From Microbacterium sufflavum (GTDB lineage: Bacteria; Actinomycetota; Actinomycetes; Actinomycetales; Microbacteriaceae): a stretch of DNA of 64,000 nucleotides. The translations under genes were made by a program, and so were the position numbers. The stretch lies in the NCBI RefSeq assembly GCF_023091155.1, contig NZ_JAHWXK010000001.1:310001-374000 (forward strand), written 5' to 3'. The notes beneath the pieces are model-generated. The model was given only the letters and a program-made list of their open reading frames with translations. It did not search any database and was not told the origin of the DNA. This document shows, in pieces, positions 1 to 8,428 of the stretch (position 1 is the first letter of the stretch; each line of letters starts with the position of its first letter).

Positions 1-862
1 GCTCGAGCGCGGCGGCGTAGTCGCGCAGGTCGGTGGACAGGTCGCTGTCGGCCGGGGCGTCGCCGTCGTACAGCCAGGCGCGCAGCTCGCGCTCCTGCGC
101 GCGGGCGAGCCGGGCGGCCTCGCTCGATGCGCCGGCGCGGTTCTGGATGAGCGCGAGCGTCTGCAGCACGGAGTCGTGCAGGTGCGCCGCCATCACGCTG
201 CGCTGCTCCTCCCTGATGCGCCGGATGCGCTCGCCCGCCAGCTCGCGCCACCGCGGGATCAGGGACGACGCGACCACCGCGATCAGCCCGCCGAGCGGCA
301 GCAGCGCCAGGGCCACCCCGGAGCGGGCGATGGGCCAGGACAGCAGCAGCAGCGAGACGAGCCCGAGGAGCAGCACGGCGAGGATCCGCACCCACACGGT
401 GTGCCGGGGGCCGCGGGCCGTGTCGGTGCGGTCGATCAGCGTGGCCCAGAGCCCGGCGGCGGTGGCCCCGAGGGCGGTGCCGCCGACGACCACGGCGGCG
501 ACCGAGGGCGGGATCGACCCGTCGAGCGCCTCGCTCCCACCCCGCCACACCACGATCACGAGGGCGCCCACCGCGGCCGGGGCGAGCAGCAGCCACGCGA
601 CGGGAACGCGACGGGTGGGCGCGGCCTCCCCCTCCGCCCACGGCATGAAGGCCCAGCACCACGCATACAGCAGCACGCCGGCGCCGCCGCACAGCGTGAG
701 CGCGAGGAACAGCGCCCTGACCATCCACGCGCGCACACCCAGGTGGCGCGCGAGCCCGGCGCTCACCCCGGCGACCAGGCAGTCGCGGTCGCGCGTCAAC
801 GGCGGCCGCGTCGACACGGGGACGCGACCGGCGGGCGCGGGGGCGGACGCCGAGGAGGACAT
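1..862 (-). CDS. PspC-domain sensor histidine kinase, C-terminal part missing (window edge)
   Basis: The open frame runs from ATG at 862 off the left edge (287 residues visible), so it is partial. An N-terminal PspC domain (about residues 20-75, with the LVAGVSAGLARHLGV signature) is followed by four to five membrane helices to about residue 200. A dimerisation/phosphoacceptor segment contains AAHLHDSVLQTL, with His229 the likely phosphorylated residue. The ATPase domain must lie outside the window. It is divergent from the PspC gene at 977, and 863-976 holds the shared promoters. Its response regulator is presumably further left. A role in envelope-stress sensing is inferred from the PspC domain. 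Confidence 0.88.
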   Translation of the reverse strand, partial: MSSSASAPAPAGRVPVSTRPPLTRDRDCLVAGVSAGLARHLGVRAWMVRALFLALTLCGGAGVLLYAWCWAFMPWAEGEAAPTRRVPVAWLLLAPAAVGALVIVVWRGGSEALDGSIPPSVAAVVVGGTALGATAAGLWATLIDRTDTARGPRHTVWVRILAVLLLGLVSLLLLSWPIARSGVALALLPLGGLIAVVASSLIPRWRELAGERIRRIREEQRSVMAAHLHDSVLQTLALIQNRAGASSEAARLARAQERELRAWLYDGDAPADSDLSTDLRDYAAALE

Positions 863-976
863 ACCGTCATCCAATCATCCCTCGCGCCGTCCGGGGGCTC
901 CCCCGACGCGGAACCAGGGTCCGCTCAGGGGTTCCCCCGATGGTCGGCCGGCCGCGGCGGACGGCAGGATCGACGC

Positions 977-2560
977 ATGACGATTCCGACCGCTCCCCCG
1001 CCGCCCGCCGATCCCGACACCCCGGTCGACGGCGCCGCGCCCTCCGGACGCACCGCTCCCCGCGGCGCCGAGCGCTTCCTGCTGTGGGTCGCCGGTCTCG
1101 GGGTCGCGCGCTCTGACGGGTGGCTCGGCGGCGTCGCGGCCGGCATCGCCGCACGGCTGCGCATCGACCCGCTGATCGTGCGCGGGGTGCTCGTGGTGGC
1201 CGCGCTGTTCGGACTGCCGGTGATCTTCCTCTACGCCGTCGCCTGGGCGCTGCTGCCCGACACCGACGGCCGTGTGCACCTGCGCGACCTGCTGGAGCGC
1301 CGGTACGAGCCGGTGCAGCTGGGCATCCTCGCGATGGCGATCGTCGGCCTCCTGCCCACCGCACCGCTCACCGGGCGGCTGTTCGGGCTGGGCTACGAGA
1401 GCTGGTCGGCGCTGTCCCTCTTCAGCTGGATCGTGGGCCTGGTGCTCGCGGCCGGCCTGCTCTTCCTGATCGTGCGCGCTGCGAGCCGCACCCCGGGCGC
1501 TTCCGCGCCGGACCTGCCGATGGCTTCCGCAGGTCAGGCGGCCCCGGGCGCGTCCGCCCCCCTCGCGGGTTCGGGTCCCGCCGAGGGGGCGGACGCCACC
1601 TCCGTCCCGCCGTCGACGCTCGACTCCGCGGCGGTGACCCCCGCGGACACCGTGCCGCTCGCCGACACCGGCCTCCTCCCGCCCGCCCCTCCCGCGCCCC
1701 TGCCGCCCGGAGCGAACGACCCCGCCGCGCTGGAGGCGTGGCGCGCGCAGCACGCGGCCTGGAAGGAGCAGGACCAGGCGTGGCGGCGCCAGCAGCAGGA
1801 TGCGGAGCGTGCCGCCAGGGATCAGCTGCGACGGGAGCGCCAGGCCGAGGCCGCGGTGTTCGCCGCGGAGGCCGCCGAGCGACGACGCGTCCGCCGGGCG
1901 TCGAACCCGCGTGCCGGTTTCGCCGCGGTGATGGCCGCGCTCGGACTCGCGATCGTTGTCGGTGCGGGCGTGGGGCTCGCGGTGGGCGAGGGCCTAGGCG
2001 GAGCGCTCGGGCTGCTGTCGGCCGCGCTCGTGCTCGCGGTGTCGATGATCGTCGCCGGGGCACTCCGGCGCCGCAGCGGCTTCCTCGCGTTCGCGACCAT
2101 CGCGACGCTCGTCGGCGGCCTCGTCGCGGGCGGCGTCGCGGCGGTGCCCGGCACCACGCTGGGGTACGCGTCGATCTCGAACAACCAGCCGGCGCAGGTG
2201 CGTCAGCCGTTCGGCGACCTGTACGTGCAGCTGCACGCGCACGACGACGGACCGCGGCCCATGCTGATCGACAAGGGCTCCGGTCGCACCGAGATCTTCG
2301 TGGACGAGGGAGTGCGCCTGGCGCTGCGCGGCACGGTCGGCGACGACGTCGAGGTGAGCTGGATCCGCGTCGACCCCGAGGCCGGCCGCATCACCGACAG
2401 CGGCACCTGGCCCCTCACGCGCGACGATGGCACCTGGACCGTGTCGGAGGACATCACGTCCGGCTCCGGTTCGCCGACCACCGTGCAACCCGTCACCATC
2501 CACCAGACCAGCGGCGTCATCGCCATCACGGTCCAGGAATCACCGGAGGACGACCGATGA
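977..2560 (+). CDS. PspC domain-containing membrane protein
   Basis: This 527-residue protein starts with a proline-rich tail. A PspC domain follows at about residues 40-95 (ARSDGWLGGVAAGIAARLRID then a hydrophobic helix). Two more helices come next, then a Pro/Ala-rich and charged, Arg/Gln-rich segment that is probably a coiled coil (residues 235-310). Four helices and a C-terminal beta-rich extracytoplasmic domain of about 140 residues complete it. The layout matches actinobacterial partners of PspC-type kinases. Its stop overlaps the next start (ATGA). It may act with the divergent kinase in envelope sensing. The upstream in-frame ATGs were rejected because they lie inside the kinase gene. 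Confidence 0.85.
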   Translation: MTIPTAPPPPADPDTPVDGAAPSGRTAPRGAERFLLWVAGLGVARSDGWLGGVAAGIAARLRIDPLIVRGVLVVAALFGLPVIFLYAVAWALLPDTDGRVHLRDLLERRYEPVQLGILAMAIVGLLPTAPLTGRLFGLGYESWSALSLFSWIVGLVLAAGLLFLIVRAASRTPGASAPDLPMASAGQAAPGASAPLAGSGPAEGADATSVPPSTLDSAAVTPADTVPLADTGLLPPAPPAPLPPGANDPAALEAWRAQHAAWKEQDQAWRRQQQDAERAARDQLRRERQAEAAVFAAEAAERRRVRRASNPRAGFAAVMAALGLAIVVGAGVGLAVGEGLGGALGLLSAALVLAVSMIVAGALRRRSGFLAFATIATLVGGLVAGGVAAVPGTTLGYASISNNQPAQVRQPFGDLYVQLHAHDDGPRPMLIDKGSGRTEIFVDEGVRLALRGTVGDDVEVSWIRVDPEAGRITDSGTWPLTRDDGTWTVSEDITSGSGSPTTVQPVTIHQTSGVIAITVQESPEDDR

Positions 2561-2868
2561 GCACCGACACGATCACCGCCCCGCGCACCCGCTGGGCCGC
2601 CATCATCTGGGGCGTGGTGCTGGCCGCGATCGCCGGGGCCGCCCTCTGGGTGCTCGCCGACGACGACCGCCGAGCCGCCCTCGCCGACGGTGTGGCCACC
2701 CTCACGCCCGCCACCATCCTCACCGTGGTGCTGCTGAGCGCCGGTGCGCTGCTGCTGGTGGGTGGAGCCGCCGGGCTCGTGCGGCGGGGCCAACGCCGGC
2801 GGACGGAGGGCGTCGCGGCGTTCGCCCCCGATGCAGCCGAGGCGCCGGTCGCGCACACCGCCGAGTAG
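2557..2868 (+). CDS. small two-helix membrane protein
   Basis: A 103-residue protein translationally coupled to the PspC gene through an ATGA overlap. It has two predicted membrane helices (about residues 14-31 and 48-71) and a basic cytoplasmic segment (RRGQRRR) before an acidic Ala-rich tail. No catalytic motif is visible and I do not recognise the family. Coupling to the PspC protein suggests a shared membrane complex, which is inference only. Confidence 0.75.
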   Translation: MSTDTITAPRTRWAAIIWGVVLAAIAGAALWVLADDDRRAALADGVATLTPATILTVVLLSAGALLLVGGAAGLVRRGQRRRTEGVAAFAPDAAEAPVAHTAE

Positions 2869-2878
2869 CCTGGACGGC

Positions 2879-3631
2879 ATGGCGCACCAGGGACGACGAC
2901 CCGCGAAGGGTTCCGGCAAGGGCACGCCCCCGCGCCGGAACCGGGCCGTCCCCAATGCGCGTCCGCGCCCCGGGGCGTCGAAGAAGGCCCCGGCGCCCGC
3001 GACCCGCAAGGTCGTGTTCGACGCCGCACCCGCCGCGGCCGAGGAGCCGCGCACGTTCCGGCTGGGCGCGGTGCCGGGGGCCACTCCCGGCACCTGGATC
3101 GACCGGTGGAAGCAGCGCCTTCCCGACGTGCCGCTCGAGCTCGTCCCGATCGAGGTCGCCGCGCAGCGCTCGGCTCTCGACGACCTCGACGCCGCCCTCG
3201 TCCGCCTGCCGCTCGACGACGCGTCGTTGCACGTGATCCCGCTGTACGACGAGGTGCCCGTGGTCGTGGCCGCCGCGGACTCCCACCTGATGGCCGCGGA
3301 CGAGCTCACCCCGGACGACCTGGACGGCGAGGTGCTCATCGCGCTGAGCGACGACGTGTGGGGCGGCCTCGCGCTCCCCGGGACGACGGCCGCGCGGTTC
3401 GCACCCCTCGCCACGTCCGACGCGATCGCCACCGCCGCCTCGGGCGTGGGCGTGGTGATCGTGCCGATGTCGCTTGCACGCCTGCACCACCGCAAAGACG
3501 CCGACCACCGCGTGCTGGCGGGCGGCCCCGTGTCGACCGTCGCGCTGGCCTGGCGCCGCGACCGGACGACGCCCGACGTCGAGGCGTTCGTCGGGATCGT
3601 GCGCGGACGCACCGCGAACTCGTCCCGCTGA
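2879..3631 (+). CDS. LysR-type substrate-binding-domain protein lacking an HTH
   Basis: A 250-residue protein. The first 60 residues are basic, Pro/Lys-rich and low complexity. The remainder resembles the LysR effector-binding fold (FRLGAVPGATPGTW, then DAALVRLPLDDASLHVIPLYDEVPVVVAAADSH). No winged-helix DNA-binding domain precedes it, so it is either a diverged regulator or a ligand-binding protein. The start is supported by a TAGCCT hexamer at 2866-2871, 7 nt upstream, as expected for a leaderless transcript. Confidence 0.72.
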   Translation: MAHQGRRPAKGSGKGTPPRRNRAVPNARPRPGASKKAPAPATRKVVFDAAPAAAEEPRTFRLGAVPGATPGTWIDRWKQRLPDVPLELVPIEVAAQRSALDDLDAALVRLPLDDASLHVIPLYDEVPVVVAAADSHLMAADELTPDDLDGEVLIALSDDVWGGLALPGTTAARFAPLATSDAIATAASGVGVVIVPMSLARLHHRKDADHRVLAGGPVSTVALAWRRDRTTPDVEAFVGIVRGRTANSSR

Positions 3632-3671
3632 GCGCGTCGGCGCCGTCCCGGCCCCTCGTTAGAATCTCCTG

Positions 3672-4388
3672 ATGGCCTCGCTCCTCTATGTCTGCGTGCG
3701 TCCCGAGGTCGGGGCGGCCGACGCCGAGCACGCCTCCTTCCGCCGGGCGCTCGGCGTGGACGTGGTCGACCGGCTCGACCTCCTGCATGAGCCGCTGAGC
3801 CCCGCGCATCTGGAGCGCTACCGGGGCATCGTGATCGGGGGATCGCCGTTCAACGTGAGCGACCGGGTGAAGAGCCCGACGCAGGAGCGCGTGGAGGCCG
3901 ATCTGGAGACGATCGCGCACGCCGCGACCGCGGCCACCGTGGCGGCGTTCTTCACGTGCTTCAGCATCGGCGTGCTCACGCGGATGCGGGGCGGCGAGGT
4001 GGTCACGACCATGCCGGAGCCGGCGAGCGCGACCGTGATCCGCACGACGGCGGAGGGCGACGCCGACCCCGTGTTCGGGCCGAGCGGGCCCGCGCTCACG
4101 GTGTTCACCGCGCACAAGGAGAGCGCCGCGGCCGTGCCTCCGGGCGCGGTGCTGCTCGCCACGAACGACGCCTGCCCCGTGCAGGCCTACCGGGTGGGGT
4201 CGCACCTGTACGCGGCGCAGTTCCACCCGGAGCCCACGCCGCGCGACTTCGCCGACCGGATGACGTTCTACCGCACCACGGGCTACTTCGACCCCGAGCG
4301 GTTCGACGCCGTGCAGCGGAAGGTGCTCGAGGCGTCGGTCACCGAGGGGGCCGCGCTGCTGCGACGCTTCGCGGAGACCTTCGCCTGA
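3672..4388 (+). CDS. class I glutamine amidotransferase-like protein
   Basis: 238 residues with the GATase-1 layout. There is an oxyanion strand VIGGSPFNV, a nucleophile region AFFTCFSIG with Cys96, and a QFHPEP motif giving the His-Glu pair. The elbow around Cys96 departs from the usual GxCxGxQ, so glutaminase activity is less certain than for the GATase at 44965. A role in a stand-alone GMP-synthase-like amidotransferase or peptidase reaction is inference. TAGAAT at 3660-3665, 6 nt before the ATG, indicates a leaderless transcript. Confidence 0.78.
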   Translation: MASLLYVCVRPEVGAADAEHASFRRALGVDVVDRLDLLHEPLSPAHLERYRGIVIGGSPFNVSDRVKSPTQERVEADLETIAHAATAATVAAFFTCFSIGVLTRMRGGEVVTTMPEPASATVIRTTAEGDADPVFGPSGPALTVFTAHKESAAAVPPGAVLLATNDACPVQAYRVGSHLYAAQFHPEPTPRDFADRMTFYRTTGYFDPERFDAVQRKVLEASVTEGAALLRRFAETFA

Positions 4389-4403
4389 GCCGTCACCGCG
4401 CCC

Positions 4404-4874
4404 TCACGCGGTGGCGCCCCCGCGCAGCAGCTCGATCCGCTCGCGGAGATACGACTCCAGGGGCATGAAGCCGCCCGCGGTGCTCCACCGCACCGACGGC
4501 ACCCCGTCGACGAGGGCGAGCGGGCCCGATGAGCCGCCCGCGTCCACCCCGGCGACGTCGATCACGCTCCAGCCCACGTGCACCACCTCGCCCTCCCGGA
4601 AGCCACCGCGCAGAGCCTCCGCTCGGCGCTCGGCGCGCGCCCGCGCCGACTCGGCCGTGTAGCCGCGGCGTCCGGGGTCGGCCGCCCGCAGCACCTCGGC
4701 GGTGGCGAGGGCGTGCGTGTCGGTGAGCAGCAGCACGCCCAGATGCCAGGCGTCCCCCACGCGCACGATGCGGCGACCCCGCCAGCGCGACTCCCGTTCC
4801 TCGCCGAGCCCCTCGCGCGGCACCCCGGCGAGCGCGGCCACCGCGTCGGTCAGCAGGGCGGAGGCGGAGGTCAC
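4404..4874 (-). CDS. conserved hypothetical protein
   Basis: A 156-residue soluble protein with no signal peptide or membrane helix. It is rich in Arg/Glu, with a WHLGVLLL strand and a long charged helix (ESARARAERRAEAL). I do not recognise a family. Its ATG overlaps the antiporter stop (ATGA), so it is translated from the same message. That suggests a soluble accessory of the transporter, but nothing in the sequence proves it. Confidence 0.65.
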   Translation of the reverse strand: MTSASALLTDAVAALAGVPREGLGEERESRWRGRRIVRVGDAWHLGVLLLTDTHALATAEVLRAADPGRRGYTAESARARAERRAEALRGGFREGEVVHVGWSVIDVAGVDAGGSSGPLALVDGVPSVRWSTAGGFMPLESYLRERIELLRGGATA

Positions 4875-6085
4875 AGCTCCCCCTGCCTGGTGCGGTCGGC
4901 GAGGGCGGGCCCGACCACCGGAGCGCGGTCGCCGCGGAGGGTCATGCCGATCAGCGGGTACAGCAGCACGGACAGCATGCCGGCACCGACGAGCGCCGCG
5001 GCCGTGCCCGTATCGAGCATGTCCTGATCCACGCCGATGCCGGTGACGGCCACGATGATGGGCAGACCGGTCGCGGCGAGCAGGCCCAGGGCGGTGCGGT
5101 CGCGCAGGCCCGCTCCCGCCGGCGCGGACAGTTGTGCGGCCGACCCGCGGAACACCAGCAGCGCGACCAGGAACACCGGCACCAGCGCCAGTGCCGTCGG
5201 CGACGACCGCAGCGCGTCGAGGTCGAACGTGACGCCGGTGTAGAGGAAGAAGATCGGCACGAGGAAGCCGAACGCGATCGCCTCGATCTTGCTCTCGACC
5301 TCCTCGGCGTCCTTCTTCGGGGCCCGCGCCATGATGATCCGCCAGATCGCGCCGGCGACGAACGCCCCCAGCAGCATGTCGAGGTCGAGCATCACGCTGA
5401 GTCCGACCAGGGCGGCGATCAGCAGGATCACGAACCGCACCCCGAACTGGTCGGAGGTGTGCAGCGTCGCCCGCACGATGCCGTGCAGTCGCCCGTGCGG
5501 CATGCGGTGGGCGATCAGGACGGCGAGTCCGGCGAGCACCACGAAGGTCAGCAGGACCGCGGTCGCCAGGGGCGTGGTCCTGGTGCTGAGGAACAGGGAG
5601 ATCGCGATCAGCGGCAGGAACTCCCCGACCGCCCCGATCGTGCTGATCGCCCGGCCGAACGGGCTGTCCAGCTCCCGCGCGTCACGGAGGATCGGCATGA
5701 GCGTGCCGAGGGCGGTGGAGCTGAGGGCGATCCCGATGACGACCATGCCCTCCCCCGGCGCGAAGAAGAACCCGAGCCCGATCCCGAGCAGCACGCTGAG
5801 CAGCCACCCGAGCGACGCCCGCGCGAGCGGCTTCCCGGCGACCGTGCGGAAGTCGATCTCGGAGCCGGCGACGAAGAACAGCACGGCCAGGCCGAAGTCG
5901 CTCAGCTTCTCCAGCAGCGGACCCGGCTCGACCCAGCCGAGCACGGCGGGGCCGACGAGGATCCCCAGCACGAGCTCGAACACGATGATCGGCACGCGCA
6001 CGAGCGGCCGGACGCCCCGGGCGAGCAGAGGGGCGGCGACCGCCAGCAGGGGGATCAGCACCAGGCCGACGTCGCTCGCGTCCAC
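4871..6085 (-). CDS. cation:proton antiporter (CPA2/KefB-type membrane domain)
   Basis: 404 residues with 11-12 hydrophobic helices covering nearly the whole protein. Conserved Na+/H+ exchanger features are visible: PIIVFELVLGILVGP, FFVAGSEIDF and LGAFVAGAIWR. No C-terminal RCK/TrkA-N domain is present, so this is a transporter-only form. It probably exchanges K+ or Na+ for H+ at the cytoplasmic membrane. The GTG start at 6085 is preceded by TACCCT (6097-6092) at 6 nt, consistent with leaderless translation; upstream in-frame sequence lies in the purU promoter region. The 3' end overlaps the hypothetical gene by 4 nt. Confidence 0.87.
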   Translation of the reverse strand: MDASDVGLVLIPLLAVAAPLLARGVRPLVRVPIIVFELVLGILVGPAVLGWVEPGPLLEKLSDFGLAVLFFVAGSEIDFRTVAGKPLARASLGWLLSVLLGIGLGFFFAPGEGMVVIGIALSSTALGTLMPILRDARELDSPFGRAISTIGAVGEFLPLIAISLFLSTRTTPLATAVLLTFVVLAGLAVLIAHRMPHGRLHGIVRATLHTSDQFGVRFVILLIAALVGLSVMLDLDMLLGAFVAGAIWRIIMARAPKKDAEEVESKIEAIAFGFLVPIFFLYTGVTFDLDALRSSPTALALVPVFLVALLVFRGSAAQLSAPAGAGLRDRTALGLLAATGLPIIVAVTGIGVDQDMLDTGTAAALVGAGMLSVLLYPLIGMTLRGDRAPVVGPALADRTRQGEL

Positions 6086-6169
6086 GGTCTCAGGGTAGCG
6101 ACGCCCCCGGCGATTCGCTCCCCGCCCGCGCGACACGGCAGAATCGAGGCACACCCTGGAGGAGCCCCC

Positions 6170-7021
6170 ATGAGCCAGCCCGATACCGCCCGCCTGCTGA
6201 TCGCCTGCGACGACCAGCCCGGCATCGTCGCCGCGGTCGCCGGTGTGCTCGCGCGGCACGGTGCGAACATCATCTCGCTCGACCAGCACTCCACCGACTC
6301 CGAGGGCGGACGCTTCTTCCAGCGCACCGTCATCCACCTCCCCGGTCTGGCCGCCGCGCGCCCCGCCCTCGAGGCCGACATCGCCGACGTCGCGGAGCGC
6401 TTCGGCATGGAGTGGTCGCTGCACGACGTGTCCCGGCGCAAGCGCGTCGCGATCTTCGTGTCGAAGTACGACCACTGCCTCATGGAGCTGCTGTGGCGCA
6501 CGCAGCGCGGGCAGCTCGACATCGACATCACCATGGTCGTGTCGAACCATCCCGACCTCGCCGAGGCCGTGCGCTCGTTCGGCGTGCCGTTCGTGCACAT
6601 CCCCTCGGGCGACAAGCAGGCCATGGAGGAGCGACAGCTCGAACTGCTGCAGGGCAACGTCGACCTGGTCGTGCTCGCCCGCTACATGCAGATCCTCACG
6701 GACGACTTCATCACGCGCCTCGATGCCCCCGTCATCAACATCCACCACTCGTTCCTGCCCGCGTTCATCGGCGCCAACCCGTATGCCAGGGCCAAGGAGC
6801 GCGGCGTGAAGCTGATCGGGGCGACCGCGCACTACGCCACGGCCGACCTCGACGAGGGGCCGATCATCGAGCAGGACGTCACGCGGGTGACGCACTCCGA
6901 GTCCGCCGCCGAACTGCAGAGCCGCGGCGCCGACGTCGAGCGCCTCGTGCTCGCCCGGGCCGTGCAGTGGCACGCCGAGGACCGCGTGATCGTGCACGGC
7001 CGCTCGACCGTCATCCTCTGA
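6170..7021 (+). CDS. purU: formyltetrahydrofolate deformylase
   Basis: 283 residues, the usual PurU length. An N-terminal ACT domain (residues 7-85, RLLIACDDQPGIVAAVAGVL) is followed by a formyltransferase-fold domain. That domain carries the catalytic signature ARYMQIL, HHSFLPAFIGANPY and GATAHYATADLDEGPIIEQ. It hydrolyses 10-formyl-THF to THF and formate, balancing the one-carbon pool and supplying formate for purine synthesis. A GGAGGAG Shine-Dalgarno sequence lies 7 nt before the ATG. A hairpin at 7176-7208 probably ends the transcript. Confidence 0.95.
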   Translation: MSQPDTARLLIACDDQPGIVAAVAGVLARHGANIISLDQHSTDSEGGRFFQRTVIHLPGLAAARPALEADIADVAERFGMEWSLHDVSRRKRVAIFVSKYDHCLMELLWRTQRGQLDIDITMVVSNHPDLAEAVRSFGVPFVHIPSGDKQAMEERQLELLQGNVDLVVLARYMQILTDDFITRLDAPVINIHHSFLPAFIGANPYARAKERGVKLIGATAHYATADLDEGPIIEQDVTRVTHSESAAELQSRGADVERLVLARAVQWHAEDRVIVHGRSTVIL

Positions 7022-7175
7022 CCAGGTTCACTCCCCCGGGAGCCCGGCGAGCACGTCGACGGCGAGACCGTGGGACGCCGCGGTGGGGAGTGACGGTCGT
7101 ACCTTCATGCCGAGTCCTATAGGAGCGGCATACAACGACTGAAGTCGGCCGCCCAGTATCACGTTACAGGTGATA

Positions 7176-7208
7176 TGTCTGTAGGCCGAAGACCCTACAT
7201 ACAGTTTT
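7176..7208 (+). terminator. probable terminator downstream of purU
   Basis: CTGTAGG and CCCTACATACAG form an imperfect stem around CCGAAGA, directly followed by a T-rich run (TTTTT). It also sits just upstream of the secreted-protein gene, so an attenuator role there cannot be excluded. The same 254-base intergenic stretch (7022-7275) contains the short inverted repeat TATCAC-N7-GTGATA at about 7157-7175. Confidence 0.5.
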
Positions 7209-7275
7209 TGGCTCCCGTCTAAGAATGGGAACGGAGAGTCGACCTGGCCTCCGTATCAGAAATGGGGACGAAACG

Positions 7276-8202
7276 ATGAGGACAAAAAGAACGACGAGAC
7301 TGGCGATCTATGCTGCGCTTCTCTCCGGTGCGCTCGTGGCATCCGGAGTCACGGCGGCCAGCGCGGAGGAACGTGATCCTGTAGCGGATGCCATCGCACA
7401 AGCGCCGCTGAACGCACAGGTCATCAACGATCAGCACGAGTCGGCTTCGGTCGACTTGAGCACAGGGGAGGGCGCCCTGGTGGCGGAGAACGCACACCAT
7501 CAGGAAGCGAGCATTTCGTACGACCTCGACTCGGGACCGTCGCTCACGCTCACAGCTCAGGACAGCAGAAGTTCAGACGGCGCGGATACCACCGCGCAGG
7601 TGCTCTCCGATGGGAGCGCGCGGCTTCTGACGGTATTCACTGACGCTGATTCGAATCTCGTGTCCAAGTACGCTACCGAGATTCCGGAAGGGTGGGCTGC
7701 TCAGAAGCGTTCAGATGGAGGCTACGACATCGTTCCCGGCCCTGTTCTCCGTGACGCTCTGGGAAAGCACGGACTCAGCGGCGAATTCGTTCTGGCAACA
7801 ATCGACGCTCCCTGGGCCGTCGATGCCAACGGCGCGGAAGTTGCAACGTCCTTCGAGCTCGTCGGGAACCAACTCCTGCAGAGAATCAAACCGGACGCGA
7901 ACACCGCTTTCCCCGTGACCGCTGATCCTCGCGTCGTTGGCCACGGTTACTACTTCTCGATCTATTACAACAAGTCCGAAACCCGAAGCATGCGAGACAC
8001 AGGCGCCGTTGTCGGGTTCATTCTCGCCGCGGGTGCAGCGATCGCAGCGCTGCCTGGCGGGGTAGCTGTCAGCGCCGTGCTGTACACGGTTGGTGCGGGC
8101 GCAGTTGCGGCGATCGCGACCGTGGCAGGCAACGCGTCCGGCGAAGGTCGCTGCCTCAAGCTCGACGTCCCGTCGTTCATTCCCACGAGCGTGAAGTGTT
8201 AG
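7276..8202 (+). CDS. secreted protein with hydrophobic Gly/Ala-rich C-terminus (possible bacteriocin-like precursor)
   Basis: 308 residues from the ATG at 7276, chosen because MRTKRTTRL followed by a hydrophobic core and ASA (residues 24-29) is a classical Sec signal peptide. An ATG at 7225 would add 17 charged residues. The middle, about residues 30-215, is beta-rich and of unknown fold and ends in FPVTADPRV. The last 85 residues begin HGYYFSIYYNKSET, carry a hydrophobic Gly/Ala helix pair, and end in a segment with two cysteines. Base composition is clearly less GC-rich than the neighbours, suggesting horizontal acquisition. Function unknown; a pre-protein releasing a membrane-active C-terminal peptide is one possibility. 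Confidence 0.8.
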   Translation: MRTKRTTRLAIYAALLSGALVASGVTAASAEERDPVADAIAQAPLNAQVINDQHESASVDLSTGEGALVAENAHHQEASISYDLDSGPSLTLTAQDSRSSDGADTTAQVLSDGSARLLTVFTDADSNLVSKYATEIPEGWAAQKRSDGGYDIVPGPVLRDALGKHGLSGEFVLATIDAPWAVDANGAEVATSFELVGNQLLQRIKPDANTAFPVTADPRVVGHGYYFSIYYNKSETRSMRDTGAVVGFILAAGAAIAALPGGVAVSAVLYTVGAGAVAAIATVAGNASGEGRCLKLDVPSFIPTSVKC

Positions 8203-8212
8203 GTTTGCCCGC

Positions 8213-8320
8213 ATGCTCTGGGTGATGATGTCTGCGATGTTCTTCTTGGTGGTGTTCTTCGCCATCGCGAGCAGGTCACATAAGAAGCACCGCAAGAACC
8301 GACGTACGCCGCGCGAGTAG
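8213..8320 (+). CDS. 35-residue cationic membrane peptide
   Basis: A short frame starting 10 nt after the secreted-protein stop. It has one hydrophobic helix (MLWVMMSAMFFLVVFFAIA) and a strongly basic tail (SHKKHRKNRR). A near-perfect terminator (8352-8388) follows, so the two genes form one transcript. The composition is like small immunity or toxin-antitoxin membrane peptides, but no family was recognised. It is too short for routine gene callers. No good Shine-Dalgarno is visible, so expression would rely on coupling. Confidence 0.55.
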   Translation: MLWVMMSAMFFLVVFFAIASRSHKKHRKNRRTPRE

Positions 8321-8351
8321 AGCCGGCAGTGGGCGTAGTTCCGCAGCGATC

Positions 8352-8388
8352 GCCCGCGCTTCCGCCCGACGGAAGTGCGGGCGTTTTG
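8352..8388 (+). terminator. Rho-independent terminator
   Basis: A 13-bp stem, GCCCGCGCTTCCG against CGGAAGTGCGGGC with one G-U pair and a CCCGA loop, is followed by GTTTTGC. It closes the AT-richer two-gene unit and separates it from the convergent nitronate monooxygenase gene. Confidence 0.85.
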
Positions 8389-8428
8389 CTGCACAGACCG
8401 ACACGGGTGCACTGAGATCGCCAACGAA

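Noticed and set aside
7225..7227. upstream ATG for the secreted protein
   Set aside because: It would place 17 polar residues before a textbook signal peptide; ATG 7276 fits better.
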